DNA from: Paenibacillus sp. DCT19
Lineage (GTDB): Bacteria > Bacillota > Bacilli > Paenibacillales > Paenibacillaceae
DNA: 64,000 bases
Direction of reading: 5' to 3'
Assembly (NCBI RefSeq): GCF_003268635.1
Contig: NZ_CP029639.1
Coordinates: 4,971,501 to 5,035,500, forward strand
The translations under genes were made by a program, and so were the position numbers. Of this stretch, positions 27,031 to 36,055 are shown in pieces. The first letter of the stretch is position 1, and each line of letters opens with the position of its first letter. The notes beneath the pieces were generated by a model. It did no database searches. It was not told the DNA's origin and worked only from the letters and a program-made list of their open reading frames with translations.

Positions 27031-28667
27031 CTATTGTTCGATTAATGGACGCTGATCAGCCAAAATAGATTGTACCTTTTCCAACTGGATGGCGATATTA
27101 ATCGGATCATAATGCAGCCATTCACGGTGATCCAAGAAGATGATCGACTGATTGACTGCAACTTCAAAGCTTCGCCAATGTGCGTTTGTTCTCAAAAAGT
27201 CAATTTGCTCCTCCCGCCAGGGTACAATACAACAACATTCAACTGTCCTCTAAAATCAACCATTTGTTCCATGCCGATCTCTACGCTATGAAAATTCGCG
27301 TTCTGATCCAAACACCGCCGAACGTAGGGATGCGGTTCATACTCCAAAAGTTCATAGAAAATGCAGCCTACATCACGATTACCGTATAGGTAACAATGCT
27401 CATGGGCGATTTTGAACACGCTAATCCGGGTATCAGGAGAGATACGGGAGTGGAGCTGATTGCGAATATGTGCCGCCCGGTTATCCAGTTCCTGTATGTA
27501 TTCAGATGCGTTGCTCTCCTTGCCAAAAAGTCTAGCCAACGTCATCATGTGCTCACGCCAATTCATCGAAAGCCAGGGAACATGTACAACTGGAGCTAGC
27601 GCTCGTAACCGATTTTGCCATTTTTCATTATCGTAGCTTAAAATAATCTCCGGAGCATACTGCGCCAAAAACTCAGCCTGCGCTTGGACAGATAACGTTC
27701 TTGGTAATTCTGCTACCAGCTCACGGACCTTCTCATCGAATTCCTCACCCATACTATTAAAGCTAGCCACTTGGGGAAACACACCACACGCGAACAAATG
27801 ATGTGTAAGCGGGTAGCTAAGAGATGCCACAAGTTGAGGCACAAATTGTTGTTTAAAAGCCGAAGGGGAAATGCCCATCATTTTACGAAACCGTTTGCTC
27901 AAATACCAAGCATCGCTGAACCCAGACAATCTCGCAATTTCCGTAAGATCGGTATGTTCTCCTTCCAATAGTAGTTCAATGGCGCGATGCACACGTAAGC
28001 GATCCAAGTAAATCGAAGGCGTTACATCAAAACTTTTTTTGAATCTAACCGAGAAATAGGCTGGTGTAATTCCTGCTTGAACGGCCAGTTCGTCTCTAGT
28101 AATGATATCCATGTAATGGTCTTCCATAAAGTGCTTAACCTCAACCATAACCTGATCCGTGGTCAGAAGAGAGGCTTGTTCTTTTTCCCTATGATCTATC
28201 CACCATAGAAGCATTTGTTGCAAAAGAATATGCGCTTCCAGATAGCCTCGCTCAGTCTCGATCTGTTCGATGGCAAGAGTGTGCAGACGATTAGAAAGCA
28301 CCGCCAGTTCTTCTGCATGAACAACATAGCAGCTAGTTGGACGATCTGTTTCTCGTTCCCATGTATTCCTCTTCTGCGCCTCATTCGGTTGGTTCATAAG
28401 CTGAAGTGGGGCAATCTCCACCCAGATCATCTCCCACTCTCCACCATGCTTCATGGTCTGCAGTTCGATGGTTCCCGGCTCTCCAAGAATGGCGCTGTCT
28501 GGAATCAAAGCATAGCTGTGATGTTCTGTATGCACCATACCGCTACCTGTTACCCCCACAAGCATCCACGGAGAAGCCGTCTGAAGATGCTGCTTTCCTT
28601 CAAGCGCCAGCCTCTTCAAACGTCTGATTGATTCAAGCACATACACCTTTTTACCGTGAAACTGCAT
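27031..28667 (-). pseudogene. Frameshifted Btr-like AraC regulator with siderophore-binding domain
   Basis: This regulator has three parts: an N-terminal AraC-type sensor region (1-160), a double helix-turn-helix (about 175-275; LAVQAGITPAYFSVRFKKSF, then GFSDAWYLSKRFRKMMGISP), and a C-terminal FeuA-like binding domain (from about 285; APEIILSYDNEKWQNRLRAL). B. subtilis Btr has the same design and activates ferric-bacillibactin uptake when it binds the siderophore. The frame breaks at a GGG tract (27213-27215). One extra G continues as EEQIDFLRTNAHWRSFEVAV to a stop at 27031, giving 545 residues, close to Btr. A sequencing error is the likely cause. The neighbouring Fur-controlled lipoprotein is the probable target. 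Confidence 0.85.
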
Positions 28668-28690
28668 CTCACTGCCCCTTTCCTAACACC

Positions 28691-28933
28691 TTATGCGGCT
28701 ATCAGATTTCCGTCGTCCGGTGAACCTACAAAGATAAAAAAAGAAGCACCACCCTCTTGGATGAACTGCTTCTTATGTTTGATCTTTTGCAATTGCTCCT
28801 GTTTGGTCGGTTTAACTCTGACATGCTGGGATAATGCTCCGTAGTTTGCGTTAACTCTGCGGCTCTGCTCCGGACAATAGACGCCAGCGCGCTCTGCTTT
28901 GCGTAATGCCTTTTTTGTTTGTGTTCGTGCCAT
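28691..28933 (-). CDS. Small basic protein of unknown function
   Basis: This 80-residue protein begins MARTQTKKALRKAERAG and contains NANYGALSQHVRVKPTKQEQ followed by a Lys-rich stretch, so the N-terminal two thirds are strongly basic, as for a nucleic-acid or ribosome-associated protein. AAGGAG lies 12 bases before the ATG at 28933; frames extending upstream lack a ribosome site. The end (SFFIFVGSPDDG) is different in character. I do not recognise a named family, but the regular basic pattern and ribosome site support a real gene. It sits just upstream of the Btr-like gene on the same strand, and linkage to iron control is not evident. Confidence 0.6.
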   Translation of the reverse strand: MARTQTKKALRKAERAGVYCPEQSRRVNANYGALSQHVRVKPTKQEQLQKIKHKKQFIQEGGASFFIFVGSPDDGNLIAA

Positions 28934-29076
28934 GATGACAACACACTCCTTGAATTGGGATATCCCCAATATATCATGTGTATCAGGAGAATGTGAAGGC
29001 ATGAATGCCCGGAGGCAGTACATCTTACCGACACATTCAACAAACTATTACTCTTTAGACAGGAAGCCAGTGATGG

Positions 29077-29682
29077 TTATTTTGCTGCTTTGGTCGCTTT
29101 CTTTTGCCGGGTTTGCCACGTTTCAATCGGTTCGTGATCCTCTTCCTCAATTAATTCCATCGCCTCTTCGATTCTTCTCGATTTGAACAAAGTAATTAAG
29201 TCCATTAGATCTTCTCGATCCAGTAACTTTACACCATTCACAGCAGCGAGTGTGCGACACGCCTCCGTGTATCTAGCCGACGTCAATACAACCGAACGAT
29301 CAGCTTCATAATAACGCATGGATGTAAAGATCTCCTGCACAGCACTTAGCCCTACGGGATGGTTAGCGCCATATCGCTTCGCTTGAATGACATTTCTTCG
29401 ACCCAATCTGTCGGTAAACACGAGGTCTGCTCCAAAATCTCGGCTGCTTGTCGTCTTGTGCACCTCGTCATATCCCATCTGTTGAAATAAATGAAATAGA
29501 TACAGCTCGAATTCCGATCCATCCTGCATTTTATCAATGTCTCGAATTGTAATTTTGCGGGGATTGGCTTCTCTGCGTATGCGCTGCCCTCGCCCAATAA
29601 TACGGCGAATAATCCATACAAATAGAAGTAATGCAGCGATACAGCCGATGACCCAGATGGTCCAATTTTCGTTCCAATTCAT
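29077..29682 (-). CDS. Mrr-like restriction endonuclease domain protein, membrane-anchored
   Basis: This 201-residue protein has one N-terminal membrane helix (about 8-27; WVIGCIAALLLFVWIIR), a basic linker, and a PD-(D/E)xK nuclease domain of the Mrr_cat type. Visible catalytic elements are the Glu in GSEFELYLFHLFQQMGY, the Asp in SSRDFGADLVFTDR and the QAKRYG strand, followed by VGLSAVQEIF. Similar membrane-tethered Mrr-like proteins occur widely in Firmicutes with unknown roles; proposed functions include restriction of modified DNA. No methyltransferase partner is adjacent, so a classical restriction system is unlikely. A copy of the dispersed repeat starts 35 bases upstream of its start codon, within or next to its promoter. 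Confidence 0.85.
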   Translation of the reverse strand: MNWNENWTIWVIGCIAALLLFVWIIRRIIGRGQRIRREANPRKITIRDIDKMQDGSEFELYLFHLFQQMGYDEVHKTTSSRDFGADLVFTDRLGRRNVIQAKRYGANHPVGLSAVQEIFTSMRYYEADRSVVLTSARYTEACRTLAAVNGVKLLDREDLMDLITLFKSRRIEEAMELIEEEDHEPIETWQTRQKKATKAAK

Positions 29683-29716
29683 GTCTGTTCTCCTTGTCCA
29701 TTCCCTTATAGAGGTT

Positions 29717-29882
29717 GTTCAAAAAGTCCGCTTTTGATTACGAAGGATACCTAACGGCATCTCAGCGTCGAAGATGGAATTCAGCCGAAATGTCCGTTGC
29801 TCACGTAGTTTTCCCTACGCTCCGCTACTCCATTTCTATCTTCATTCCATCTTCTCGGTACTGAAAACCGACCTTTTTGAAC
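29717..29882 (+). repeat. Dispersed MITE-like repeat, copy 2
   Basis: This 166-base element with ends GTTCAAAAAG and CTTTTTGAAC matches the element at 18841-19058 in inverted orientation, apart from about 45 bases with an internal hairpin that are missing or replaced here. It contains no ORF of interest. It lies upstream of the Mrr-like gene (minus) and upstream of the beta-propeller gene (plus). Confidence 0.8.
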
Positions 29883-30047
29883 ACACACTTATAAAATGAT
29901 GCCAAATCTATGATTCCTCTTCACCACCGGACTAAATATATCAGACTTCCATCTCGACCGAAAGAAGATGAATTCCTTGTAACCGCCAAAATTCTGCAAA
30001 CAACTACAATTACCTATTTATTGTGATAAAAGGTTACAGCGCATTAG

Positions 30048-30083
30048 GTTGAATTCAACTAGATATAAATGGTAGAATTCAAC
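30048..30083 (+). promoter_or_regulatory. Promoter with twin GAATTCAAC palindromes
   Basis: GTTGAATTCAAC (30048-30059, perfect palindrome) and GTAGAATTCAAC (30072-30083) are exactly 24 bases apart. They contain TTGAAT and TAGAAT separated by 18 bases, which fit -35 and -10 boxes for the beta-propeller gene 40 bases downstream. The repeated half-sites could be a repressor operator. Confidence 0.5.
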
Positions 30084-30123
30084 AATCGGTTCTATTGCGA
30101 ACCGCAGAAAGGTGGTTTATAAC

Positions 30124-31392
30124 TTGCACACACTTAACAAACGAAATACCAAAACATGGGCTGCCCTCATTCTTAGCGGCATGCTCCTCTTCAGCATGAA
30201 TACACCAAGCTACGCAGCAACTTCGTCGGAAGCGTTGACCAAGCCTTCCTGGACTTCCTCATCGCTCATGCTCTCTGAAGTGAACGCTCAGGAAGACGTT
30301 AGAGTTAAGGAGATTCACGCCGTGCCCTCCAAAAATCTCGTGTACGTGCACTCTTATCAGCCTGTAACCAAAATCAACAGCAAAACGACGCTGGATTGGA
30401 ATCTGGACTCACTCCAGGCACTGGATGCTACAACAGGTAAACTGAAGTGGAATGTTATTTTCCATGAGAAAAGTGGCCCTTATACTACATACTCCAATTC
30501 ATTGTACGCCGATAACGGAACAGCCTATGTATACATGGAATATTCCGATGGAACGAAAAAAGTGTATTCCTACAATACATCCGGTAAAACGAACTGGGTC
30601 AAAACGGTAAACGCGCCATCTAACTTATATCTAATGAATAATGGCACGTTAATGATCGCTTCCAGCACGGGGCCTCTATCAAATGGTTCTGTTCGTTCAT
30701 CCATTTCACTCTATGACGCAAAGGGCAAGCTGATCACAGCGAAAACCATCAATGGGGCTGTGCTAAAAGCAGGGAATGACCGCATCGTTGTAGACGCCAG
30801 CAAACAGACCAAAGTAGGCAACAACTGGCAGCAAGCAGGGAATCCGAAAGTTGAAATTTATGATCTCACGTTGAATCGTCTTTCCTTCTATCAATTCCCT
30901 GCGAACGCTAACACGATCGGAGACGGTGGCGGCGAATCGCTGGCAATCCTGGAAGATGGCTCAGTGATTATGCGTGCCAATTTCGACAATACAGGCAATA
31001 AACTCATGGGCTTTGGTTCAGATGGTAAACTTGCCTGGGGTCGATCCATTGCCGGCAATGCCTTTGTGCAAACGGCAGGTAACGGATATACCGTGTTTAC
31101 AGGACAGAAGCTTGAACTGTATACGATGAAAGGCAAAGTAACGGAGCGCATGTTCAAGGATCAGCAAGATGTATTAACTGTCGTAGAACACACACAGGAT
31201 GGAAATTACAAGATTGATTTTGCTAACACAGGGTATATTCTTGATCCTACGACGTTGGAAAGCATTCACGAATATACATTTACCTCATCTCCTGAAGATA
31301 TGAAGGGTTACTCCACCTATACGGATGATATGATATATACCTTCAAGGACGAGGCACTGTCTAAGTATGTCCTGAACACAGCGAGTAATTAA
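30124..31392 (+). CDS. Secreted beta-propeller (PQQ-repeat-like) protein
   Basis: This 422-residue exported protein has a signal peptide (AALILSGMLLFSMNTPSYAA, cleavage expected after YAA) and repeats with the pattern ALDATTGKLKWNV, SYNTSGKTNWVKT, LYDAKGKLITAK and FGSDGKLAWGR. This is the tryptophan-docking blade motif of PQQ-type beta-propellers. Such proteins in Firmicutes are mostly of unknown function in the cell envelope. AAAGGTGG lies 8 bases before a TTG at 30124, used as the start. A GTG at 30112 overlaps the ribosome site and is less likely. It stands alone and ends with a strong terminator. No quinone-binding residues can be asserted. Confidence 0.8.
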   Translation: MHTLNKRNTKTWAALILSGMLLFSMNTPSYAATSSEALTKPSWTSSSLMLSEVNAQEDVRVKEIHAVPSKNLVYVHSYQPVTKINSKTTLDWNLDSLQALDATTGKLKWNVIFHEKSGPYTTYSNSLYADNGTAYVYMEYSDGTKKVYSYNTSGKTNWVKTVNAPSNLYLMNNGTLMIASSTGPLSNGSVRSSISLYDAKGKLITAKTINGAVLKAGNDRIVVDASKQTKVGNNWQQAGNPKVEIYDLTLNRLSFYQFPANANTIGDGGGESLAILEDGSVIMRANFDNTGNKLMGFGSDGKLAWGRSIAGNAFVQTAGNGYTVFTGQKLELYTMKGKVTERMFKDQQDVLTVVEHTQDGNYKIDFANTGYILDPTTLESIHEYTFTSSPEDMKGYSTYTDDMIYTFKDEALSKYVLNTASN

Positions 31393-31486
31393 TACGTAAA
31401 TGTTTATAAGCATCTGTTTCCTGTCTACTACATTTATAATGAAGTAACAGAATATTTTACAGGTAAGTCATCGTGCAGATGCAAGC

Positions 31487-31526
31487 AAAAATCCAGGAGC
31501 GTTCCAACCGGAACTCCTGGATTTTT
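31487..31526. terminator. Bidirectional terminator
   Basis: AAAAATCCAGGAG pairs with CTCCTGGATTTTT, with an inner GTTCC/GGAAC stem. It lies between the convergent beta-propeller and msrA genes and works on both strands. Confidence 0.9.
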
Positions 31527-31574
31527 CACTTTTCGTCGCCCTTTACTCTTGTTCACCTTCAGATTACCACGACG

Positions 31575-32090
31575 TTATTTCCAATTCTCTTCAATGAATT
31601 CATCGCGCCCAGATATCGCACGGTCTTCTTTATAATGCTTCTCGTTTTTCTTGTGGTAGTCTTGATGGTAGTCCTCTGCTGGGTAAAACACTACTGCATC
31701 ACGAATCTCTGTTACAATCGGTTGATTGAAGCGACCGCTGGATGCTACCGCCTGTTTGGATTGTTCTGCAAGTTCACGTTGACGTTCATTATGCACAAAA
31801 ATGGCTGTTCGGTATTGTGAACCCCGATCCTGGAACTGTCCGCCATCATCGGTAGGGTCAATCTGAGGCCAATATAATTCCAGTAATCGTTCATAAGGGA
31901 ATACCTCAGGATCAAACGTGATTTCCACCACTTCAATATGTCCCGTCTCTCCTGTTTTGACCTGCTCATATGTTGGATTATCGACGTGACCGCCGGTATA
32001 GCCGGATATGATACCATGTATGCCCGGTTGCTCTTCAAACGGTGTAACCATACACCAGAAGCAACCTCCAGCAAATGTAGCTTTCTCCAC
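31575..32090 (-). CDS. msrA: Peptide-methionine (S)-S-oxide reductase
   Basis: MsrA reduces the S-form of methionine sulfoxide in proteins and free methionine, using thioredoxin. The catalytic GCFWC motif is at residues 9-13. The substrate-pocket elements [20 protein letters not shown] and [20 protein letters not shown] are intact. At 171 residues it matches single-domain MsrA; no MsrB domain is fused and none is next to it. The start is a GTG with AAGGATGAGG upstream. The gene stands alone between two terminator hairpins. Confidence 0.95.
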   Translation of the reverse strand: MEKATFAGGCFWCMVTPFEEQPGIHGIISGYTGGHVDNPTYEQVKTGETGHIEVVEITFDPEVFPYERLLELYWPQIDPTDDGGQFQDRGSQYRTAIFVHNERQRELAEQSKQAVASSGRFNQPIVTEIRDAVVFYPAEDYHQDYHKKNEKHYKEDRAISGRDEFIEENWK

Positions 32091-32169
32091 TCCACCTCAT
32101 CCTTTCTAATTAAGCAACACGCGCCCTAACCAAAGTATAAGAAATACATCTATTCAAGTAAATATAATA

Positions 32170-32222
32170 ACAAATAAGAGGTTGATGCAAATCCACTAAT
32201 GTGGACTTCCATCAACCTCTTC
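32170..32222 (-). terminator. Terminator after the GlsB-like gene
   Basis: On the minus strand AAGAGGTTGATG pairs with CATCAACCTCTT, with an inner TCCAC/GTGGA stem, followed by ATTTGTTATTATATTT. It lies about 95 bases past the GlsB-like stop. Confidence 0.75.
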
Positions 32223-32313
32223 GTCGTCATCCGTTATGTTATCGAGCCCTTGCGTTACCTACTACACACACCTTCATGCGTGTTTGCAAGAATTCGCAGT
32301 ATCTTGAATTTCG

Positions 32314-32571
32314 TTACCCGCGGCTACGACCCATAGAACGGAAGATCAAGCTCACGATGGCTACCAGAACGATAGCACCGATTAATGCCGGTACGATGAA
32401 GAATCCGCCCATTTCTGGACCCATATCTCCCAGAATGACTCCACCTAACCATCCACCGATGAAACCAGCTACGATGTTACCAATTACACCGCCGGGAATG
32501 TCACGACCAACGATAAGTCCTGCCAACCATCCAATGATACCACCGATAATTAATGACCATAACCAACCCAT
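32314..32571 (-). CDS. GlsB/YeaQ/YmgE family small membrane protein
   Basis: This 85-residue membrane protein has three hydrophobic, Gly-rich helices: LWSLIIGGIIGWLAGLIVG, GNIVAGFIGGWLGGVILG and VPALIGAIVLVAIVSLI. The pattern is that of transglycosylase-associated / GlsB stress proteins; the name reflects a historical annotation, and no enzymatic motif is seen. They are commonly induced by envelope or general stress. GAGG lies 8 bases before the ATG at 32571. An ATG three codons upstream is too close to the ribosome site. Confidence 0.9.
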   Translation of the reverse strand: MGWLWSLIIGGIIGWLAGLIVGRDIPGGVIGNIVAGFIGGWLGGVILGDMGPEMGGFFIVPALIGAIVLVAIVSLIFRSMGRSRG

Positions 32572-32885
32572 ATCATTCACCTCTAATTAAAAGTTTTTGT
32601 TGTTGTCTGTCTACTATTAACCGCTACGGAAGCATTTAAACACCTATACGAAATTTGTTGTATATTACCTTATTTCCATAACATTCATTTCTAGGCTGCC
32701 ACCCACGACGGTATCAGATTCATTCTTGATATAACTTCCGGTAACGGATTACTTACACAGCAGAGCTGTTTGCTACCTCCCGAAAGTCATTGTATGTCTT
32801 ACCAGACAACGTTAGTATAACCAATTGAGATTTATAATATTTTGGGTGCCATCCGATCATGATCGTACAACAGGATAGGGGCAGA
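32572..32885. other. Intergenic region without recognised features
   Basis: This region of about 310 bases lies between the GlsB-like start and the end of the AAA ATPase gene. It must hold the GlsB-like promoter, and there is no obvious terminator for the rtcB-AAA operon. I see no gene, known riboswitch or repeat here. Confidence 0.4.
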
Positions 32886-34193
32886 TCAATAAAAACCAGC
32901 ACGTCCTTTGCCAGGCTGCGTCATCCAATTATGCTTGTGGCTCTTGTCCAACTCACCACGCATGGCTTGAATGATCTTCACCATATCTGTCTCTCCGTTC
33001 TGGTGCCATTCCAATGCTGTACTAACATACAATTCTCCTAGCTGTGCGAGTGAAAAGGTATCCGTCAAACGCGCTGCTTCCTTCGTGCCTTCCTCACCAG
33101 CGAACACTGCGAAGCCCCGCTGCTGCAAATATTGCAGGCGCAATGCTTCATCTGGCATTGGAATCTCATACGCACGGTCGAAACGTCCGGCACGGTTCAT
33201 CAGACCCGGATCTATTTTCTCTGGATAATTCGTTGTCCCAATTAAGAAAATACCTTCTTTGGACGTCGCACCATCCAGCGTGTTCAGGAAGAATGAACGT
33301 ACCTCCTCCGGCATGGAATCGATATCCTCAATAATTAGTACCATCGGTGCTAGACGCTTCGCCGCATCGAACACATCACGTACCGATTCACTATTCGTGT
33401 ATTCCGTGATCTGCCAATAAGCGGCAGGCCCTGGAATGCTTCCCGCAATCGATTTGACCAATGTCGTCTTACCGTTACCCGGATGACCGTAGAGGAGAAT
33501 TCCACGTTTGTAAGGGATATCGTAATCCCGATAGAAGGAGCGATCCGCTTCGAAGAACTGATCCAATGAGCGGAAAATATCTTGTTTGATCTGTGGCGAT
33601 AATACCACCTCATCTCTGGTCACTGAACGAGTAATCGACTCTGAATGACGGTCACTGCCATTGCGCGCATCGGTGTACACCGTTACTTTTTTCATATTTT
33701 GCTGTCGTTCACGCTCACGCACACTGCCGAGAAATTGCTTCAGCTCTTCTTCGCCGATGGCAAAAACAAAGTCCTCGTTATATATTCCATTGTCCCGGAA
33801 AAAAGGAATGCGTACAAGCGCCACACCCCAGCTTGGATAAGCAAACACATTGTTGCGGATGGAGTAATGCACACCATAAGATGGCATATCTCCCTCGTCA
33901 TCATAATGCAATGTACGCAGCTCCAAATCATCGAAGATTCGAGCGACAAGCTCCACTTCAGAATTCTCGCTACGTAGATCCTCTTTCAGCAGATCCCAAT
34001 ATTCACTATTGGGATCATCGCTCGCAAACAGTTCATAACGAGTTCCATATCGCTCATAGAGCGCCTCCGAAATGCCGCGAATAAGACGTGCATATGCTGA
34101 ATATCCTTCAATTCTACCATCATTATGTTCGTCGAAGGCATAAATTGCTCTCGTTGAATTTGTTTCCTTCACATGTTCCTTGTGTACTGTCAT
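32886..34193 (-). CDS. AAA family ATPase linked to RtcB
   Basis: This is a 435-residue ATPase with an N-terminal region of about 190 residues of unknown fold and a C-terminal AAA domain. Walker A is GILLYGHPGNGKTTLVKS (about 240), Walker B MVLIIEDIDSM, sensor 1 FLIGTTNYPEKID, and the arginine finger is in LMNRAGRFDRAYEIP. The domain resembles the BCS1/FtsH/CDC48 remodelling branch, not the sigma-54 activator RtcR of E. coli. Its ATG overlaps the rtcB stop by one base (TAATG), so the two are translationally coupled. It may remodel or load RtcB or its RNA-protein substrate; that is inference. Confidence 0.88.
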   Translation of the reverse strand: MTVHKEHVKETNSTRAIYAFDEHNDGRIEGYSAYARLIRGISEALYERYGTRYELFASDDPNSEYWDLLKEDLRSENSEVELVARIFDDLELRTLHYDDEGDMPSYGVHYSIRNNVFAYPSWGVALVRIPFFRDNGIYNEDFVFAIGEEELKQFLGSVRERERQQNMKKVTVYTDARNGSDRHSESITRSVTRDEVVLSPQIKQDIFRSLDQFFEADRSFYRDYDIPYKRGILLYGHPGNGKTTLVKSIAGSIPGPAAYWQITEYTNSESVRDVFDAAKRLAPMVLIIEDIDSMPEEVRSFFLNTLDGATSKEGIFLIGTTNYPEKIDPGLMNRAGRFDRAYEIPMPDEALRLQYLQQRGFAVFAGEEGTKEAARLTDTFSLAQLGELYVSTALEWHQNGETDMVKIIQAMRGELDKSHKHNWMTQPGKGRAGFY

Positions 34194-35655
34194 TATTTAG
34201 CTCCCTTCACAGCGGCAAGCGGTTTACATTTGGCAACAACTTGAGCCAATCCCGCGCCGGTGACGCTATCAATAATTTCATCAACATTTTTATAGGCCTG
34301 TGGTGATTCATCAATAATTGATTCAAGTGAACGCTGGTTGACCACAATCTCATTCTCTGTCCCTACACCCAGCGCGCGTTCAAAATCCGCCAAAGTGACT
34401 AGACGCTTCGTTGCATTACGTGAACGGATTCGCCCCGCACCATGACAGATGGAATAGAAGTTATCTGCTCCTTGCGGTTGACCCACCATGATATATGAAG
34501 CTGTGCCCATGGAGCCTGGAATTAGCGCAGGGTGTCCAGTGGCGAGATATGGCTTCGGATTATCAGGATGATGCGCTGGCAATGCACGTGTTGCCCCTTT
34601 GCGATGTACGAAGACTGAGCCTTGATCTGCATGGGTTTCCTCCCAAGCATAATTGTGCATCAGATCATACAGTGTTCGGAATTCGCATTTGGAGCCAAAT
34701 ACTTCACGGAAGGCTTCACGAATCGAGTAAGCAATCAGGTGACGGTTCACCACAGCGTAGTTTAGTGCAGAATACATCATATTCACATAATGACGGCCTT
34801 CGGCATGTTCTAATGGGGCAAAAACCAATCTTGGATCAGATGTGCCGAGCCCATTTCGCTGCATCATTTTGGCGATTGCAGTTGAACTGGTCTGACTTAT
34901 ATGCCCTCCCCAAGTGCGAGAGCCCGAATGGATCATCACTACAATTTGTCCGTCAACTAGCCCCCATGCTTCAGCAATATCACGATTTTCCTCGGCGATC
35001 TCAATCGCTTGAATTTCGGCAAAATGATTCCCTCCCCCAACGTACCTAGCTGGCGGTGAGAACGATGCCACGTCATATCCGGGACAAGATTCAGCACTTC
35101 CTCGTCAAATGTGAACTTACTGCTCTCCACATGAGTAATGGACGTAGACTTCTTAGGGGTGTAGCCGTCCGGAATATATTTCTTCGGTAATCCATGTAAT
35201 CCTTTGCGAACAATATGCTCTAATCGAATATCCGAATAATGCCCCCGCTGGTTCGCTTCCATTGGCAATACCTTTTCAATCGCCTTGACAAGTTTTCGCC
35301 GTAATTTTACATCTTTCAAATCATCTTTATGCAAATTGGTCATATGCACTCTCATGCCACAGCCAATGTCGCTGCCTACAATCGAGGGAGATACATAGCC
35401 ATTGGTGGAATCCCATACCGCTGTTGTTCCAATACATGTTCCTACACCGACATGAACGTCAGGGGTATAACTCATATACGAAATTCCAGGGATCTGTAGA
35501 TTGTTATTGGCCATCTCGAACACTTTATAGTCTAGAGAGGAGAATAGCTGTTGTGCGGCATATACCGTTAGATCTCCCGCCGGCAACTTGACCTCATGCC
35601 GGTATCCGCCCAAGGAATCATTGGCATCCGCAAATAAATTAGGTTGTGTATTCAT
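34193..35655 (-). pseudogene. Frameshifted RtcB family RNA ligase
   Basis: RtcB joins RNA 3'-phosphate or 2',3'-cyclic phosphate ends to 5'-OH ends using GTP and Mn2+. Metal and active-site motifs are present: VGSDIGCGMRVHM, GGGNHFAEIQ, IHSGSRTWGG and CHGAGRIRSR, whose His is the guanylation residue. The reading frame breaks in a G tract at 35034-35038 (five G). A sixth restores LGTLGGGNHFAE and a 487-residue protein, so sequencing error is likely. It is the first gene of a two-gene operon with an AAA ATPase and has a long leader with an apparent attenuator. No RtcA or archease is nearby. It could be a specialised RtcB paralogue. Confidence 0.87.
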
Positions 35656-35750
35656 AAAATTGGTTTATTCCTTTCATTTATCCGTAGTTTTAAACATTTT
35701 CTATATTGCCGTTATATCCAGATTCGTTGTCCCTCTTCTGCAAAAGGCAC

Positions 35751-35787
35751 AAAAAAAGAAGCCATGGACAGAACGCCCATAACTTCT
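35751..35787 (-). terminator. Attenuator terminator in the rtcB leader
   Basis: On the minus strand GAAGTTATGG pairs with CCATGGCTTC (two G-U pairs) and is followed by TTTTTTT. It lies about 100 bases before the rtcB start and downstream of a good promoter, so it would stop rtcB transcription unless disrupted. Confidence 0.8.
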
Positions 35788-35829
35788 TCATCACCATATC
35801 GGAAAACAGTTGCAGCATGAAGAAGCTGC
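35783..35829 (-). promoter_or_regulatory. Antiterminator and competing hairpin in the rtcB leader
   Basis: On the minus strand CTTCTTCAT (35817-35825) can pair perfectly with ATGAAGAAG (35783-35791), which overlaps the left arm of the terminator. A third hairpin, GCAGC with GCTGC (35825-35829 with 35812-35816), would sequester CTTCTTCAT and free the terminator. This gives three mutually exclusive folds, the usual logic of an attenuator. Confidence 0.55.
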
Positions 35830-35910
35830 GACTCTATTTTCCATCGCTAAATTAGCGGAGAACAGCCTATCCATACAGAGTCGTTCTGACTCTTCACAGA
35901 TACGCTCCAT
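35791..35910 (-). CDS. Leader ORF 2 of rtcB (39 codons), putative
   Basis: This short frame starts at an ATG overlapping the end of leader ORF 1 (TAGGAGATG) and would be translated by re-initiation. It encodes an acidic-to-neutral peptide with four Cys (two in ...SSCCNCFPIW at the end). Its stop lies four bases before the terminator stem, so a ribosome finishing here would cover the left arm and could prevent termination. Whether it is translated is unknown. Confidence 0.35.
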   Translation of the reverse strand: MERICEESERLCMDRLFSANLAMENRVAASSCCNCFPIW

Positions 35911-35913
35911 CTC

Positions 35914-36021
35914 CTATGTTGCCCGTATGAGGCCGATGAGACAATGAGCTGGATATGCAATTGTGTGTGAACTGCGTTGTGATTTCTGTTGCGTGTTATT
36001 CCAATTGTAGCCCAGCGTCAT
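35914..36021 (-). CDS. Leader ORF 1 of rtcB (35 codons), putative
   Basis: The ATG at 36021 has an excellent ribosome site (AAGGGAGG, 9 bases upstream) about 25 bases after the predicted transcription start. The peptide begins MTLGYNWNNTQQ and has no recognised family. Its strong initiation signal inside an untranslated leader suggests a regulatory role, coupled to leader ORF 2. Confidence 0.45.
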   Translation of the reverse strand: MTLGYNWNNTQQKSQRSSHTIAYPAHCLIGLIRAT

Positions 36022-36055
36022 GACTCGCGACCTCCCTTCGTAAATGATATATACA

